Assembly (NCBI GenBank): GCA_949425635.1 | Contig: CASPWD010000006.1 | Location: forward strand, 89,491-153,490 | Direction: 5' to 3' | DNA length: 64,000 bases | DNA from: an uncultured Bacilli bacterium | Lineage (GTDB): Bacteria > Bacillota_I > Bacilli_A > RF39 > UBA660 | In this document: in pieces, positions 26,347-35,881 of the stretch | Layout: each line of letters starts with the position of its first letter | Numbering within the stretch: the first letter of the stretch is position 1 | The notes under the pieces: generated by a model | Databases searched by the model: none | What the model was told of the DNA's origin: nothing | The model's input: the letters and a program-made list of their open reading frames with translations, nothing else | Translations under genes and position numbers: made by a program

Positions 26347-28452
26347 TTAGCCTAAAGTTATTTCCAATTTCATACAAGATGTTATTTCTGTTCCTTCTTC
26401 TATACTACTAGTTAGAACTTTTCCATATCCACTAGTTTTCAATTCTATATTTAATAATTTACATAAAGTAGCTACCTCATTACTACTCCATCCTACTATA
26501 TTAGGCATTATATACTTAGAGTCATTTGTAACTAAGAAAACTTTATTACCTGCTAATACTTTTTTACCTTTCTCAGGATATTGATTAACTATATATTTCC
26601 CACTACCTAATTTAATAACATTAAGATTCATTGCTTTTAACTTTTCTTCCGTAGTAGTACTATCCAAACTCAAATAATTATTTATTGTAATTATCTTACT
26701 ATTATCAACTTTTTCAACTAATTCAGTGATATTTTTATATTTAGCAATCTCCTCAATTACCTTTGTAACCATTCCAGCAAAATCTTTATATACACCCTTA
26801 TATTTTTTTACTGAAACATAAACAATATATTGAGGATCCTCATAAGGAAATACTCCCGCAAAACTACGAACATAATCATAAGTACCAGATAAATAACCTC
26901 TATCTCCTGCTATCTGAGCTGTTCCTGTTTTTCCAGCTACAACTATATTATCTGCCTTATAATATTTAGCATCTGTTTTACCACTATAAACAACATCATA
27001 CATCATAGTAAGCATCTTATCGATGTTTTCTTTTTTTGCTTTTCTTCCCAATTCTGTACGTTCATGTTGATAGGTAACTTCACCAGTCTCCGTATTAACA
27101 ATTTTATCAACTATATATGGTTGTAATTCAATTCCTTCATTAGTTAAAATTGTTAAAGCTTGTAAATTTTGAATTGGTGTTGTTGTAATACCTTGACCAA
27201 ATGATGCTGTAGCAAGTTCTGTTCTATAAGTAAAATCAATATCTCCACTTGCTTCATTTGGTAAAGTTATTCCTGTCTTCTTTCCAAAGCCCAAGCTAGT
27301 ATAGAAGTTATACAAACCTTCCCTACCTACTTTCTCAGCCAGATTAGATGCAGCAACATTAGAAGAATAAGAAAATCCCTCATCATAAGTAATCGTTCCC
27401 CAACCACGACCGCCATTAAAATCGTTAATCAAAGATCCATCAATATTTCTTCTACCAGATAAATACTTTTCTGTTCCATCATATTTACCATTCTCCATCG
27501 CCGCTAAAAACGAGAAAATCTTCATTGTACTTCCAGGTTCATAGGTATAAGATGTCAAAGGATTTAAATAATTTGTAATATCTAAAGTATTATTATTAAA
27601 ACTAGGACTTGAACCAACAGCTACAATTGCTCCTGTTTTTGCATCCATAACCGAAAAAGTAAGCCAATCTAATTCATTCTTTTCAGTAAGTTCCTTAATA
27701 GCATTTTCTACAAATAATTGTATCTTACTATCTATAGTTAAATATATATCTTGTCCTGCTTCAGCTTCCTCTGTAATAGGAATTGTATTTGGTAAAGAAT
27801 ATCCATAAGCATCTTTTTGATATATTACATAACCATCTTTACCTTGCAGTTCTTCATCAAAATAAGCTTCTACTCCCATTTTTCCTACAATCTCGTTATC
27901 ATCACCCTTTTGCGCATATCCTATAATATATGAAGCGAAATTACTCATTGGATAGAATCTTTTTGAACTTTCAGCAAAATCTATCCCTGGTAGTCCCAGA
28001 CTATCTATTTGATTCTTGGTCACTGTACTAATATCTTTTCCATAAATACCAAATTCAACTTGGTAAGCTCCTTTAGTATTAAGTCTTTCTAAAATATATT
28101 CTTCAGGAGCATTCAAAACCTCAGCTAACTTCTTAGCTGTTTCTTCCTTTTTAACAACATGTTGCGGATTCTTTATATCTTTAGTTCTAGTCTCTGAAAG
28201 ATAAGCAATTAAAGTATATGAATTTATACTCTGAGCTAAAATATCCCCATCATTAGAATATATTGATCCACGACTAGCTTTCAAAATTCTCGTCTCTGTA
28301 TTTCTATTTTCAACAAAAGCAGTCAAATTTACTCCATCAGTCGTTTCATTTAAACATACCAAAGACAATTTTATTACAATTGCAAAAAAAGAAAAAACAA
28401 GTACAACAAAAATTATCTTACTAACATTTATTGTATTGTTTCTTCTTCTCAT
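26347..28452 (-). CDS. ftsI: Class B penicillin-binding protein, FtsI/PBP2x-SpoVD type
   Basis: 701 residues. A short cytoplasmic tail and one TM (about 10-30) precede a dimerisation domain and a transpeptidase domain. The catalytic motifs are STMK with Ser308, SSN in YSSNVAAS, and KTGT with Lys508. Two C-terminal PASTA-like units end the protein (one degenerate, one YIMPNIVGWSSNEV). It crosslinks septal peptidoglycan; PASTA units fit PbpB or SpoVD. Last gene of mraZ-rsmH-ftsL-ftsI, the position of pbpB in Bacilli. The cluster stops here: no mraY, murG or ftsW follows. Confidence 0.93.
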   Translation of the reverse strand: MRRRNNTINVSKIIFVVLVFSFFAIVIKLSLVCLNETTDGVNLTAFVENRNTETRILKASRGSIYSNDGDILAQSINSYTLIAYLSETRTKDIKNPQHVVKKEETAKKLAEVLNAPEEYILERLNTKGAYQVEFGIYGKDISTVTKNQIDSLGLPGIDFAESSKRFYPMSNFASYIIGYAQKGDDNEIVGKMGVEAYFDEELQGKDGYVIYQKDAYGYSLPNTIPITEEAEAGQDIYLTIDSKIQLFVENAIKELTEKNELDWLTFSVMDAKTGAIVAVGSSPSFNNNTLDITNYLNPLTSYTYEPGSTMKIFSFLAAMENGKYDGTEKYLSGRRNIDGSLINDFNGGRGWGTITYDEGFSYSSNVAASNLAEKVGREGLYNFYTSLGFGKKTGITLPNEASGDIDFTYRTELATASFGQGITTTPIQNLQALTILTNEGIELQPYIVDKIVNTETGEVTYQHERTELGRKAKKENIDKMLTMMYDVVYSGKTDAKYYKADNIVVAGKTGTAQIAGDRGYLSGTYDYVRSFAGVFPYEDPQYIVYVSVKKYKGVYKDFAGMVTKVIEEIAKYKNITELVEKVDNSKIITINNYLSLDSTTTEEKLKAMNLNVIKLGSGKYIVNQYPEKGKKVLAGNKVFLVTNDSKYIMPNIVGWSSNEVATLCKLLNIELKTSGYGKVLTSSIEEGTEITSCMKLEITLG

Positions 28453-28471
28453 ATAGCATTTACTCCTTATA

Positions 28472-28783
28472 TTATTCGTTTGTAACTACCTTAATATTCC
28501 CTTTTTGATAAGTAAGACTATTTAATTCAGCTACCTCTTGAATAGTATCCAAAGAAGCTAACTCACTTATTTCCATCTTTAAAGATTCGTTTAATTCTTC
28601 TTGATCTTTTATTTCACTTTTAATCTGTTCTAATTCTATATTAGTCTCCGATAGTATAGCTTTAGTATAAACATTACACACTGGAATTGCAAGCAATATT
28701 AATAGAAGTGTAAAGTAAATAGCAAACTCTCCTCTTAACTTCTTTTTCAATTTATTCTTTTTTCTTGCAACTTTATTTGCCAT
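28472..28783 (-). CDS. ftsL: Cell division protein FtsL
   Basis: 103 residues. A basic cytoplasmic tail (VARKKNKLKKKLRG), one TM (about 20-40) and an outside coiled coil (about 42-80: TNIELEQIKSEIKDQEELNE). Sequence is weakly conserved in the family, but topology, length and location between rsmH and ftsI are diagnostic. It joins DivIC and the septal PBP in the divisome. Four bases separate it from rsmH. Confidence 0.87.
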   Translation of the reverse strand: MANKVARKKNKLKKKLRGEFAIYFTLLLILLAIPVCNVYTKAILSETNIELEQIKSEIKDQEELNESLKMEISELASLDTIQEVAELNSLTYQKGNIKVVTNE

Positions 28784-28787
28784 AATA

Positions 28788-29711
28788 TCAAATCCTTTCG
28801 ATTATACGAAGTTTAGCACTCCTACTACGTGAATTTTCTTTTAATTCATTTTCACTTGGTAATATAGGCTTTTTATTAATTAATTTAATTGAAGGTAAAT
28901 ATTCGTCTGGAATTACTGGTAAACCTTTAACCAAATCATCAACTTCACTCATTTTCTTAAATAGTTGTTTAACTATTCTATCTTCTAAGGAATGAAATGT
29001 GATAACAGACATTCTTCCCTCTTTATTTAATAAATCAATTGCATCTGGTAAAACACTTTTTAATACTGTAAGCTCACCATTTACTTCAATACGAATCGCT
29101 TGAAATATTTGACGTTCCGGATGACTCTTGTTAAAGTACTTAGCTCCTACTGCAGATTCAATGATTTTTACTAGCTCTTTTGTAGTTTCTATTGTTTTAT
29201 TTAATCTTTCACTTACAATCTTTTTCGCAATTACTCTGCTCATTTTTTCTTCACCATATAGGTAAAAAATATTTGTAAGTTCTTCTACGCTATAAGTATT
29301 AACTATTTTTTTAGCATCCACACTACTAGAAGAATCCATTCTCATATCAAGTGGTGCATCATTCATAAAAGTAAATCCTCTATTTACATTATCGATTTGC
29401 GGACTAGATAATCCTAAATCAAATAAAATACCATCTACTTTTTCAATACCTAATTCTTGTAACTTTTCTTTCATGTTAACAAAATTACTATATATTATAG
29501 TAAAATTATCTCCAATTTCACTTAATCTTTTTTTTGAATCACTTATAGCTTCTTCATCTTGATCAAAAGAATATAAATGACCTGTCTTAAGTCTTTTTAA
29601 AATTTCGCTACTATGACCACCATATCCAAGTGTTGCATCAACATATATTCCATCACTTTTAATATTTAAGCCATCTATAGCTTCGTTTAGCATTACGCTA
29701 TAATGTTTCAT
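28788..29711 (-). CDS. rsmH: 16S rRNA (cytosine-1402-N4) methyltransferase
   Basis: 307 residues from ATG 29711 ([15 protein letters not shown]), the normal N-terminus. The SAM-binding loop is [40 protein letters not shown] and [14 protein letters not shown] are family blocks. It methylates C1402 of 16S rRNA in the small subunit. It overlaps mraZ by 14 bp, indicating translational coupling. Confidence 0.96.
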   Translation of the reverse strand: MKHYSVMLNEAIDGLNIKSDGIYVDATLGYGGHSSEILKRLKTGHLYSFDQDEEAISDSKKRLSEIGDNFTIIYSNFVNMKEKLQELGIEKVDGILFDLGLSSPQIDNVNRGFTFMNDAPLDMRMDSSSSVDAKKIVNTYSVEELTNIFYLYGEEKMSRVIAKKIVSERLNKTIETTKELVKIIESAVGAKYFNKSHPERQIFQAIRIEVNGELTVLKSVLPDAIDLLNKEGRMSVITFHSLEDRIVKQLFKKMSEVDDLVKGLPVIPDEYLPSIKLINKKPILPSENELKENSRSRSAKLRIIERI

Positions 29712-30144
29712 CAAAACCATTCCCCTCGAATAAATTTTCAGCAATATCTTCTATTTTATCAGAATTTTCTAAAAAGAAGTTATTCCATCCATCTTCTGAC
29801 CATATTTCAAGTCGGTCATTTGCGCCGATGATAACGCATTCTTTCGTAACACCGGCGTAGCTAACCAATGGGGAGGTAATGTTAATTCGACCCTGACGAT
29901 CAAATTCACATTCAGTGGCACCAGAGAAGAAGGATCTCACAAACGTACGGACGTCTTTTTTGGTAAAAGGTAGAGTTTTTAATTTGGCAACTATATTATT
30001 CCACTCTGACTCAGAATATACGTAGAGACATTTTTCCAAGCCACGAGTAACAATGAACTTTTCCCCAAGTTCAGCACGAAATTTAGCAGGAATTATAAGT
30101 CGTCCTTTGTCATCAATGTTATGATGATATTCGCCCATGAACAT
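29698..30144 (-). CDS. mraZ: Transcriptional regulator MraZ
   Basis: 148 residues from ATG 30144, set by GGGGGA 7 nt upstream; longer in-frame starts lack this. Two SpoVT/AbrB-like units with the DxxGR signature occur: [17 protein letters not shown] and [13 protein letters not shown]. MraZ binds repeated GTGG boxes before its own operon; three such boxes at exact 10-bp steps lie just upstream. First gene of the division cluster. Confidence 0.96.
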   Translation of the reverse strand: MFMGEYHHNIDDKGRLIIPAKFRAELGEKFIVTRGLEKCLYVYSESEWNNIVAKLKTLPFTKKDVRTFVRSFFSGATECEFDRQGRINITSPLVSYAGVTKECVIIGANDRLEIWSEDGWNNFFLENSDKIEDIAENLFEGNGFDETL

Positions 30145-30155
30145 TAGAAAATCCC

Positions 30156-30179
30156 CCACTTTCCTCCACAATGTACCAC
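30156..30179 (-). promoter_or_regulatory. MraZ operator: three GTGG boxes at 10-bp spacing
   Basis: Minus strand GTGG at 30179-30176, 30169-30166 and 30159-30156. They lie between the -10 box and the mraZ ATG, overlapping the 5' UTR and ribosome site. They match the repeat type known for MraZ autoregulation. Confidence 0.75.
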
Positions 30180-30190
30180 TGTCTACAATA

Positions 30191-30219
30191 ATAATACTTT
30201 AATTCCTAATTTTTGTAAA
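30191..30219 (-). promoter_or_regulatory. Promoter of mraZ-rsmH-ftsL-ftsI
   Basis: Minus strand TTTACA (30219-30214), 17-bp spacer, TATTAT (30196-30191). Confidence 0.65.
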
Positions 30220-30307
30220 TATTTTTTAAAAATTAGCGAAAAGGAAAAATGTAAATTTACGTAAACTTCATTGAGTGTATATTGACTTTTTTAAACTAAC
30301 AAAAATC

Positions 30308-30344
30308 AAAAAAAGACCTTCTAGATTATATCTAAAAAGTCTTT
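30308..30344 (-). terminator. Terminator of the hydrolase-murF-ddl operon
   Basis: 15-bp imperfect stem AAAGACTTTTTAGAT/ATCTAGAAGGTCTTT, then T-run on the minus strand. Confidence 0.8.
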
Positions 30345-30353
30345 TTATCTTTA

Positions 30354-31553
30354 TTACATTTTTGCTTTACTACCTTTTGATCCATTATAAGTACTTAAAA
30401 TATTTGAATCAAAACTAGTAACCTTCTTCTTACCATCTTTATAATCTTTGATAGCAGTTGTTATCATCTCATCTAATAACTTAGGATATTTTTTTCCTTT
30501 AGCTGTATAGAAGAAGAAAGCCAAACAACCAGGAATTGTATTAGGTTCATTAACATAAACTTTCTTATTCTTCTCATCAACTAAGAAATCAAATCTTGTA
30601 ACTCCACTTAAATTCAAACATCTGAAAGCTTCTTTTGAATATTTGTAAATGTCTTCTTCTACTTTTTTATCTAAATCTGCTGGTATTTTAAATCCACTAG
30701 TTTGCACTTTACCAGCTCCACCTGATTTAGCAGGAGTCTTCTTCGCTCCAGATTCGCCACTTCCAATATACTTATCTTCAAATGTAAGGAAATCATTATC
30801 TGTTAACATTTCTCCAATAAGGGAACATTCCATGTGCTCATAATTTCCTACTACTGCACAATCAACTTCTTTTAAATTATGAACCATTGCTTCAACAACA
30901 ATTTTTTGATCGTACTTTATTGCTTCGTCTATCGCTTCTTTTAGTTCATCAATTGTCTTAGCAACATTAATACCAACACTACTACCTAAACGAGCTGGTT
31001 TTACAATAACAGGAAAACCAAGTTTCTTTATATCTTTTACTATTTTTTCTTCGTCGCTTTGATATTCATGATCATAGAACCAAGTGTATTCTACAACTGG
31101 AACTCCAGAAGCTGCCATAATTTGTTTTTGAACAACCTTATCTTGTCCAACAGAAGCCCCAAGCATTGAAGGACCAACATAAGGAATACCAATAGTTTCT
31201 AAATAACCAGATAAAGAACCATCTTCTACTCCTTTACCATGTACAATAGGAAAAGCTATATCAATATGACTAACTACTTTATTAAATAAGCCTTTCTTAG
31301 TCATCAATACAAACTTATCATCTTTTTTAGTTAAAACAACTTCCTTTGCTACATCTTTAATTGTTTCTGGATTCTTATAAGCAGTCATTTCTTTCAAAGC
31401 TTCTCCAGTCCACCAATTACGTTTTTTATCAATATAAATTGGTACTACTTCATACTTTTTAGTATCCATAAAGCTCATTGCTTGAACAGCCGTAATAATA
31501 CTTACTTCATGTTCAACAGTTTCACCACCAAAAATAACTCCAACTTTTATCAT
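30354..31553 (-). CDS. ddl: D-alanine--D-alanine ligase
   Basis: 399 residues, longer than the usual 310-370. The N-terminus has VGVIFGGETVEHEVSI. Next come HGKGVEDGSLSGYLE, the ATP-grasp loop PARLGSSVGI, the ...AEMVHNLKEVDCAVVGN-type strand and the metal motif NEPNTIPG. An Ala/Gly/Lys-rich insert (ESGAKKTPAKSGGAG) falls in the ATP-grasp region where other Ddl proteins have a short loop. It makes D-Ala-D-Ala for MurF, its upstream neighbour, with a 4-bp ATGA overlap. C-terminal tail is basic and Ser-rich. D-Ala-D-Ser or D-Lac activity is not indicated but cannot be excluded. Confidence 0.92.
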   Translation of the reverse strand: MIKVGVIFGGETVEHEVSIITAVQAMSFMDTKKYEVVPIYIDKKRNWWTGEALKEMTAYKNPETIKDVAKEVVLTKKDDKFVLMTKKGLFNKVVSHIDIAFPIVHGKGVEDGSLSGYLETIGIPYVGPSMLGASVGQDKVVQKQIMAASGVPVVEYTWFYDHEYQSDEEKIVKDIKKLGFPVIVKPARLGSSVGINVAKTIDELKEAIDEAIKYDQKIVVEAMVHNLKEVDCAVVGNYEHMECSLIGEMLTDNDFLTFEDKYIGSGESGAKKTPAKSGGAGKVQTSGFKIPADLDKKVEEDIYKYSKEAFRCLNLSGVTRFDFLVDEKNKKVYVNEPNTIPGCLAFFFYTAKGKKYPKLLDEMITTAIKDYKDGKKKVTSFDSNILSTYNGSKGSKAKM

Positions 31554-33166
31554 TTTTTATCACTCCTTATTTTTTCATTAAATGTATCTGGTAAATCATT
31601 TTCCAATAACACATAAGTATCTTCATTCTTTAACTCAAGCATTAATGGAAATGCATCCATTACATTATTTAAAACATGTATGTTATCTTCGTTATATTTC
31701 TTTTCAATTAAACCTTCATATATTGGTTTAGTTTTTTCTTCACCAATTAAGATTACTTCATCAGCAGCCTCTGCTATCTCACGACCAAATTCTTTATTAA
31801 CTTCAACTTCTCTACTACCTACTTCAATCATTCCTGGTGTTACAACTATACGTTTACCAGGCATCATTGCTAGCACCTCTAAAGCCATTTTTGACCCCAT
31901 CGGATTTGAGTTATAAGCATCATCTATAATATTAATATCATAATACTTAGTCATTGAAAGACGATGTTCAACTGGAGCTACTCTTTTAACAGCTTTCTGT
32001 AAATCCTTAATACTTATTCCAAGTTCCATTCCTAAAGTAATACCAGCCAATATATTATAAATATTATTTCGCCCTAATAATTTAGTTTCAAAATTATATT
32101 CTTCTTTATCGCCTTTAAACTTCACCTTAAACTTAGTTCCCTTATAAGATAATTCCAAGTCATATGCATAACAATCTACCTTATGATTATCTATACCAAT
32201 CCATTTTATCTTACAATCGTTTTTTATTTTATAACTTAATTGCTTAGGATCATCTCCATTTAATATACCCACTCCATCACTCGGCAAAGATTCAATAAGT
32301 TCAAACTTCGTTTTTTGAATATTTCCTTCACTACCAAAAGTTTCTAAATGAGCTAATCCTACACGTGTTAAAATACCATATTTAGGATGAACTAAATCAC
32401 AAAGCTCCTTTATTTCTCCCCTTTTACATGCTCCCATTTCTGCTATAAAATAATCATTATAAATATCTAAATGTTCATTTATTGTAATCATTAAACCGAA
32501 AGGTGTATTGTAATTTGCAGGAGTTTTAAATACATTATATTTAACATCTAATATATCATGTAAAATATTTTTAGTACTTGTTTTACCATAACTACCTGTA
32601 ATACCAATAACTTCCATATTAGTCATACTGCTTAACTTAGCACGTGCCTTATTTTCAAAATGAAGTCCAACTAATCTTTCAACAGGTCTATTTAAGAAGT
32701 TAACAAACAATATAATAAAATAATTAATATAAGAAATAATACCTAAAATCAGATAATACATATTTAAGTTATCTTCATCAAATAAACAAAACATTATTAA
32801 ACAAGGAATAATATAAATTAATCCATTAGTAACCATAATTCTCTTTATTCGTGCAGTATATTTCAAAGGTAACTTAGTAGGTTCTTTCTTTAATTTATCT
32901 AGATAAACATATGTTGTAAATAAAACAATTACTATAAATAAATATGGACTAACTTCATTGAGTACTCCACAAATCAATGTAAGTAAAAATACAAAAAATA
33001 ATAAGTTAAAGTTTATAAAGTTATCTTTAAAGTTCTTAAGTATCCATTTAATATAGCGATAACCTCTATTATATCTATTTTGTTGTAACATATGTAAGGC
33101 CTTAGTACTTATAACCTTAATATGAATTAAATAAATTACGATTGAAAACAAAAATAATATTTTCAT
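31550..33166 (-). CDS. murF: MurF-type UDP-MurNAc-tripeptide D-Ala-D-Ala ligase with N-terminal membrane domain
   Basis: 538 residues against about 450 for ordinary MurF. The first ~180 residues carry about five hydrophobic helices (such as FINFNLLFFVFLLTLI, YLILGIISYINYFIILFV) in place of the usual N-terminal UDP-binding domain. The Mur ligase central domain follows: GITGSYGKTST (Lys195), then EMGACKRGEI, GILNGDDPKQ, IIDDAYNSNP and the C-terminal domain with VTPGMIEVG. Pairing with ddl supports MurF over MurT/MurE. It probably works on the membrane face, next to MraY. It follows the hydrolase gene by 13 bp. Confidence 0.85.
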   Translation of the reverse strand: MKILFLFSIVIYLIHIKVISTKALHMLQQNRYNRGYRYIKWILKNFKDNFINFNLLFFVFLLTLICGVLNEVSPYLFIVIVLFTTYVYLDKLKKEPTKLPLKYTARIKRIMVTNGLIYIIPCLIMFCLFDEDNLNMYYLILGIISYINYFIILFVNFLNRPVERLVGLHFENKARAKLSSMTNMEVIGITGSYGKTSTKNILHDILDVKYNVFKTPANYNTPFGLMITINEHLDIYNDYFIAEMGACKRGEIKELCDLVHPKYGILTRVGLAHLETFGSEGNIQKTKFELIESLPSDGVGILNGDDPKQLSYKIKNDCKIKWIGIDNHKVDCYAYDLELSYKGTKFKVKFKGDKEEYNFETKLLGRNNIYNILAGITLGMELGISIKDLQKAVKRVAPVEHRLSMTKYYDINIIDDAYNSNPMGSKMALEVLAMMPGKRIVVTPGMIEVGSREVEVNKEFGREIAEAADEVILIGEEKTKPIYEGLIEKKYNEDNIHVLNNVMDAFPLMLELKNEDTYVLLENDLPDTFNEKIRSDKK

Positions 33167-33179
33167 ACTTCACACTTCC

Positions 33180-33908
33180 TTATTTCATAAATGATTCTAT
33201 AATAGCTACTGTCTGTCCAAGTCTTTCCAAATAAGCATAATGAGTACAGCCTTCATAAACAACTAATCCACTATCCTTAATTAATCCTTCTAATTCATAA
33301 GCATCTTCTACTGGTACAGCTGCATCAAGTTCTCCCCATATTATAAACGTTGGACATTTTATTCCTTTTATCTTTTCAGTTAAATCAGTATTAACATGTT
33401 TTACCAAGATATTTCTCATCATCGGCGTCGCATTACGATAATCCACAGATCCCATCTGCGTTTTTATTTTATCTGCAATACCTCCAAGTAATGGAACATT
33501 CTTCATTTTCTTTAATATTCTTACTTTTAACGAAGGCTTCTTTATCTTCACTTTATAAGGACTACCAAGTAGAATCATTTTTTTAACATCATACTTCATT
33601 GCATAAACTAAACTAATTTTACCGCCAAAAGAGTGACCTATTAAATTAACTTTCTTTACTTCTAAGCTATTTAATAAATTATGTATCATATCTGCATAAT
33701 CTTCTAATGTCCAAGCACTTTTAGGTTCTTCTGATTTTCCAAAACCAGGTAAATCTAGAATAATTAAACGATGACTATTTTTAAACGGATTGGCTATTGG
33801 TTCCATCATTTCTATATTTTGTCCCCAACCATGTAAATAAACTATCGCCTCACCATCTTTATTTCCATAGTCTTTATAATTGATATTTATGCCATCATAC
33901 TTATACAT
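33180..33908 (-). CDS. Alpha/beta hydrolase
   Basis: 242 residues. Oxyanion motif LHGWGQN, nucleophile elbow GHSFGG (Ser), acid in WGELDAAVP (Asp) and base in CTHYAYLE (His), a complete triad. No signal peptide, so cytoplasmic. First gene of an operon with murF and ddl; a link to wall precursor metabolism is suggested by position only. MenH-like esterase or lipase fold; substrate unknown. Ribosome site AGGGTGAT. Confidence 0.85.
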   Translation of the reverse strand: MYKYDGININYKDYGNKDGEAIVYLHGWGQNIEMMEPIANPFKNSHRLIILDLPGFGKSEEPKSAWTLEDYADMIHNLLNSLEVKKVNLIGHSFGGKISLVYAMKYDVKKMILLGSPYKVKIKKPSLKVRILKKMKNVPLLGGIADKIKTQMGSVDYRNATPMMRNILVKHVNTDLTEKIKGIKCPTFIIWGELDAAVPVEDAYELEGLIKDSGLVVYEGCTHYAYLERLGQTVAIIESFMK

Positions 33909-34061
33909 ATAATCACCCTACTAATTTTATGAAAAGAATTCTCTTTCTATAACATATATTCTAACACATATATACTGGAAATGTCCCTATTTCTAAGCAT
34001 TTATCGACATTTATTGACAAAAACAGCTGTTTAATTCATTAACCTAATAATCTCATTCAAA

Positions 34062-34090
34062 CAAAAAGAACTTTACTACTTAAGTTCTTT
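34062..34090 (-). terminator. Terminator of the 35203-34106 gene
   Basis: AAAGAACTT/AAGTTCTTT stem, 8-nt loop, followed by a short T-run on the minus strand. Confidence 0.6.
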
Positions 34091-34105
34091 ATTTAATTAT
34101 TTAAA

Positions 34106-35203
34106 TTATATTTTACCTAACTCTTTAACGTCTTGTCTCTTTACTAGTTGACCATCCTCAATATCATAAGTAAAAACGACATCTGCAGTATACTTTTCAG
34201 CTTCAGCTATTTTACTTTCCAAATCTTTTTTCATTTCAGGATAATCTATTCTTCCCACAAAAGAATTTAATAAAGACAAAAACATATCTATTACATCATA
34301 ATCATATGGCAATGACATTTTCCCAACTCTGCCCACAAAAGTACTTTCCATAATAGCTTTCTCCAATTTTTGAGAACTCCAACCTCCGCTCCATAAATCA
34401 GCATTATGACTAACGAATAGATGATTCAAAGAATCTATACGTAAATTGTATTCTGCACTACTATAACCATTATCCAAAGTAACTTGACGATGAACACCTT
34501 TTTCTTTAAATAACGAATCACGTATCAAAGCACTAAAACCATAAAAGCCATTTTCTTCTAAAGAATGTTGAATTTCTTCAAGACTCATTTTTTTACATGT
34601 AGTAAGTAATTTAGGAATACATCCTAATAAGACTTTATCATAATAACTTAATGGAGGCATAGAATAATCCTCAACATCACAACTTTTATCGAACACTTTA
34701 GTTAAAGATAATCTTCTCATTTCAATATTATCTTCAAAGTCTCTCATTACAAAATCAATACTAGTTAATTGACTTATCATTTCGCCTTCAGGATTAGAAG
34801 GTGTACGTGCCATACCTTTATAAAGATGAGATGTTTTCTTTATTTCTTGATATCCATTATCTTTAGGTAAATAAATAATTTCAATGCAATCTTTAAAATA
34901 CTGAGGCCATTCTTTATCTCGTGAAATAGACAAAGACAAATAGCTTACTTTCAAATTACCATCATCAGTTATTGTTAAAGTATAAGAAGATTCTCCTGGT
35001 ACATCACTAGAGCTTATAATAGAATCTCCACTAAAATAAACATTTCTTCCATCATCAAAACTCACATAACGTGAAAAAATTTCATGAATAAAAGAACTAA
35101 AACCACTAAATATTGGATTCAATCCCATCTTTTTCACAAAAACATCTTCAATAAATTTCTTTTTATCTATGGATTTAATATCATCAATTATCATAGTTTG
35201 CAT
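34106..35203 (-). CDS. Unknown protein, 365 residues
   Basis: No signal peptide, TM or family I recognise. It is soluble, mixed alpha/beta, with an N-terminal half rich in beta (FSGDSIISSSDVPGESSYTL) and a C-terminal charged helix (EMKKDLESKIAEAEKYTAD). Cysteines are few and unpaired. Own promoter region and terminator, so monocistronic. Ribosome site AAGGGG precedes the ATG. Codon use looks like the neighbours. Function unknown. Confidence 0.65.
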   Translation of the reverse strand: MQTMIIDDIKSIDKKKFIEDVFVKKMGLNPIFSGFSSFIHEIFSRYVSFDDGRNVYFSGDSIISSSDVPGESSYTLTITDDGNLKVSYLSLSISRDKEWPQYFKDCIEIIYLPKDNGYQEIKKTSHLYKGMARTPSNPEGEMISQLTSIDFVMRDFEDNIEMRRLSLTKVFDKSCDVEDYSMPPLSYYDKVLLGCIPKLLTTCKKMSLEEIQHSLEENGFYGFSALIRDSLFKEKGVHRQVTLDNGYSSAEYNLRIDSLNHLFVSHNADLWSGGWSSQKLEKAIMESTFVGRVGKMSLPYDYDVIDMFLSLLNSFVGRIDYPEMKKDLESKIAEAEKYTADVVFTYDIEDGQLVKRQDVKELGKI

Positions 35204-35281
35204 TAATAACGCCCCTTTTTACTTAATACGTATTCTATATTCTACTTCAGTCATTGTCAAATTTTATTAAAAAAAGCAAAG

Positions 35282-35305
35282 AAAAAAAGAGCTTAAACTA
35301 AGCTC
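35282..35305 (-). terminator. Terminator of rpmG-efp
   Basis: GAGCTTA/TAAGCTC stem, 3-nt loop, T-run on the minus strand; overlaps the stop. Confidence 0.75.
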
Positions 35306-35864
35306 TGCTTGAATATTTTCCATCTAGAGTAGAAACAATAATTCTTTCTCCTTGACTAATAAATAATGGAACTTTTACAACATAACCATTTTCTAATGTT
35401 GCATCTTTTTGTGCATTATTAGTAGTATTACCTTTTACAGCTTCTGTAGTTTCAACAACTTCATATTCAACTTTTTCAGGTAATGTAACACCAATAATTT
35501 CTCCTTGATAGAAATCAATTTGAACTTCCATATTTTCTTTTAAGAATTTCTTTTCACTTTCAAGTTTATCTTCAGTGATTTCAGTTTGTTCATATGTCTC
35601 ATTGTCCATAAATACATAACCTGTTCCACTGTTATAAAGGTATGACATTTTCTTCTTATCAACATGAGCTTTTTCTACTTTAACACTACTATTGATAGTT
35701 TCTTCGATAATAGCTCCTGTTCTTAAGTTACGCATTTTAACCTTCATGAAAGCAGCACCTTTACCAGGTTTAACATGTAAGAAGCTTTGAACTAAATATA
35801 ATTTCCCATCATAAATGATAGTCATTCCATTTTTAATATCATTAATATTAATTAAGCCATTCAT
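35298..35864 (-). CDS. efp: Translation elongation factor P
   Basis: 188 residues with the three beta domains of EF-P. It relieves ribosome stalling at polyproline stretches. The tip loop of domain I is HVKPGKGAA with Lys35 as the residue that is modified in many bacteria. The C-terminus SQGERIIVSTLDGKYSSRA keeps the family signature. It sits 17 bp after rpmG, an unusual but plausible translation operon. No modification gene is nearby. Confidence 0.96.
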   Translation of the reverse strand: MNGLININDIKNGMTIIYDGKLYLVQSFLHVKPGKGAAFMKVKMRNLRTGAIIEETINSSVKVEKAHVDKKKMSYLYNSGTGYVFMDNETYEQTEITEDKLESEKKFLKENMEVQIDFYQGEIIGVTLPEKVEYEVVETTEAVKGNTTNNAQKDATLENGYVVKVPLFISQGERIIVSTLDGKYSSRA

Positions 35865-35881
35865 TTTTTACACCTCTTAAA

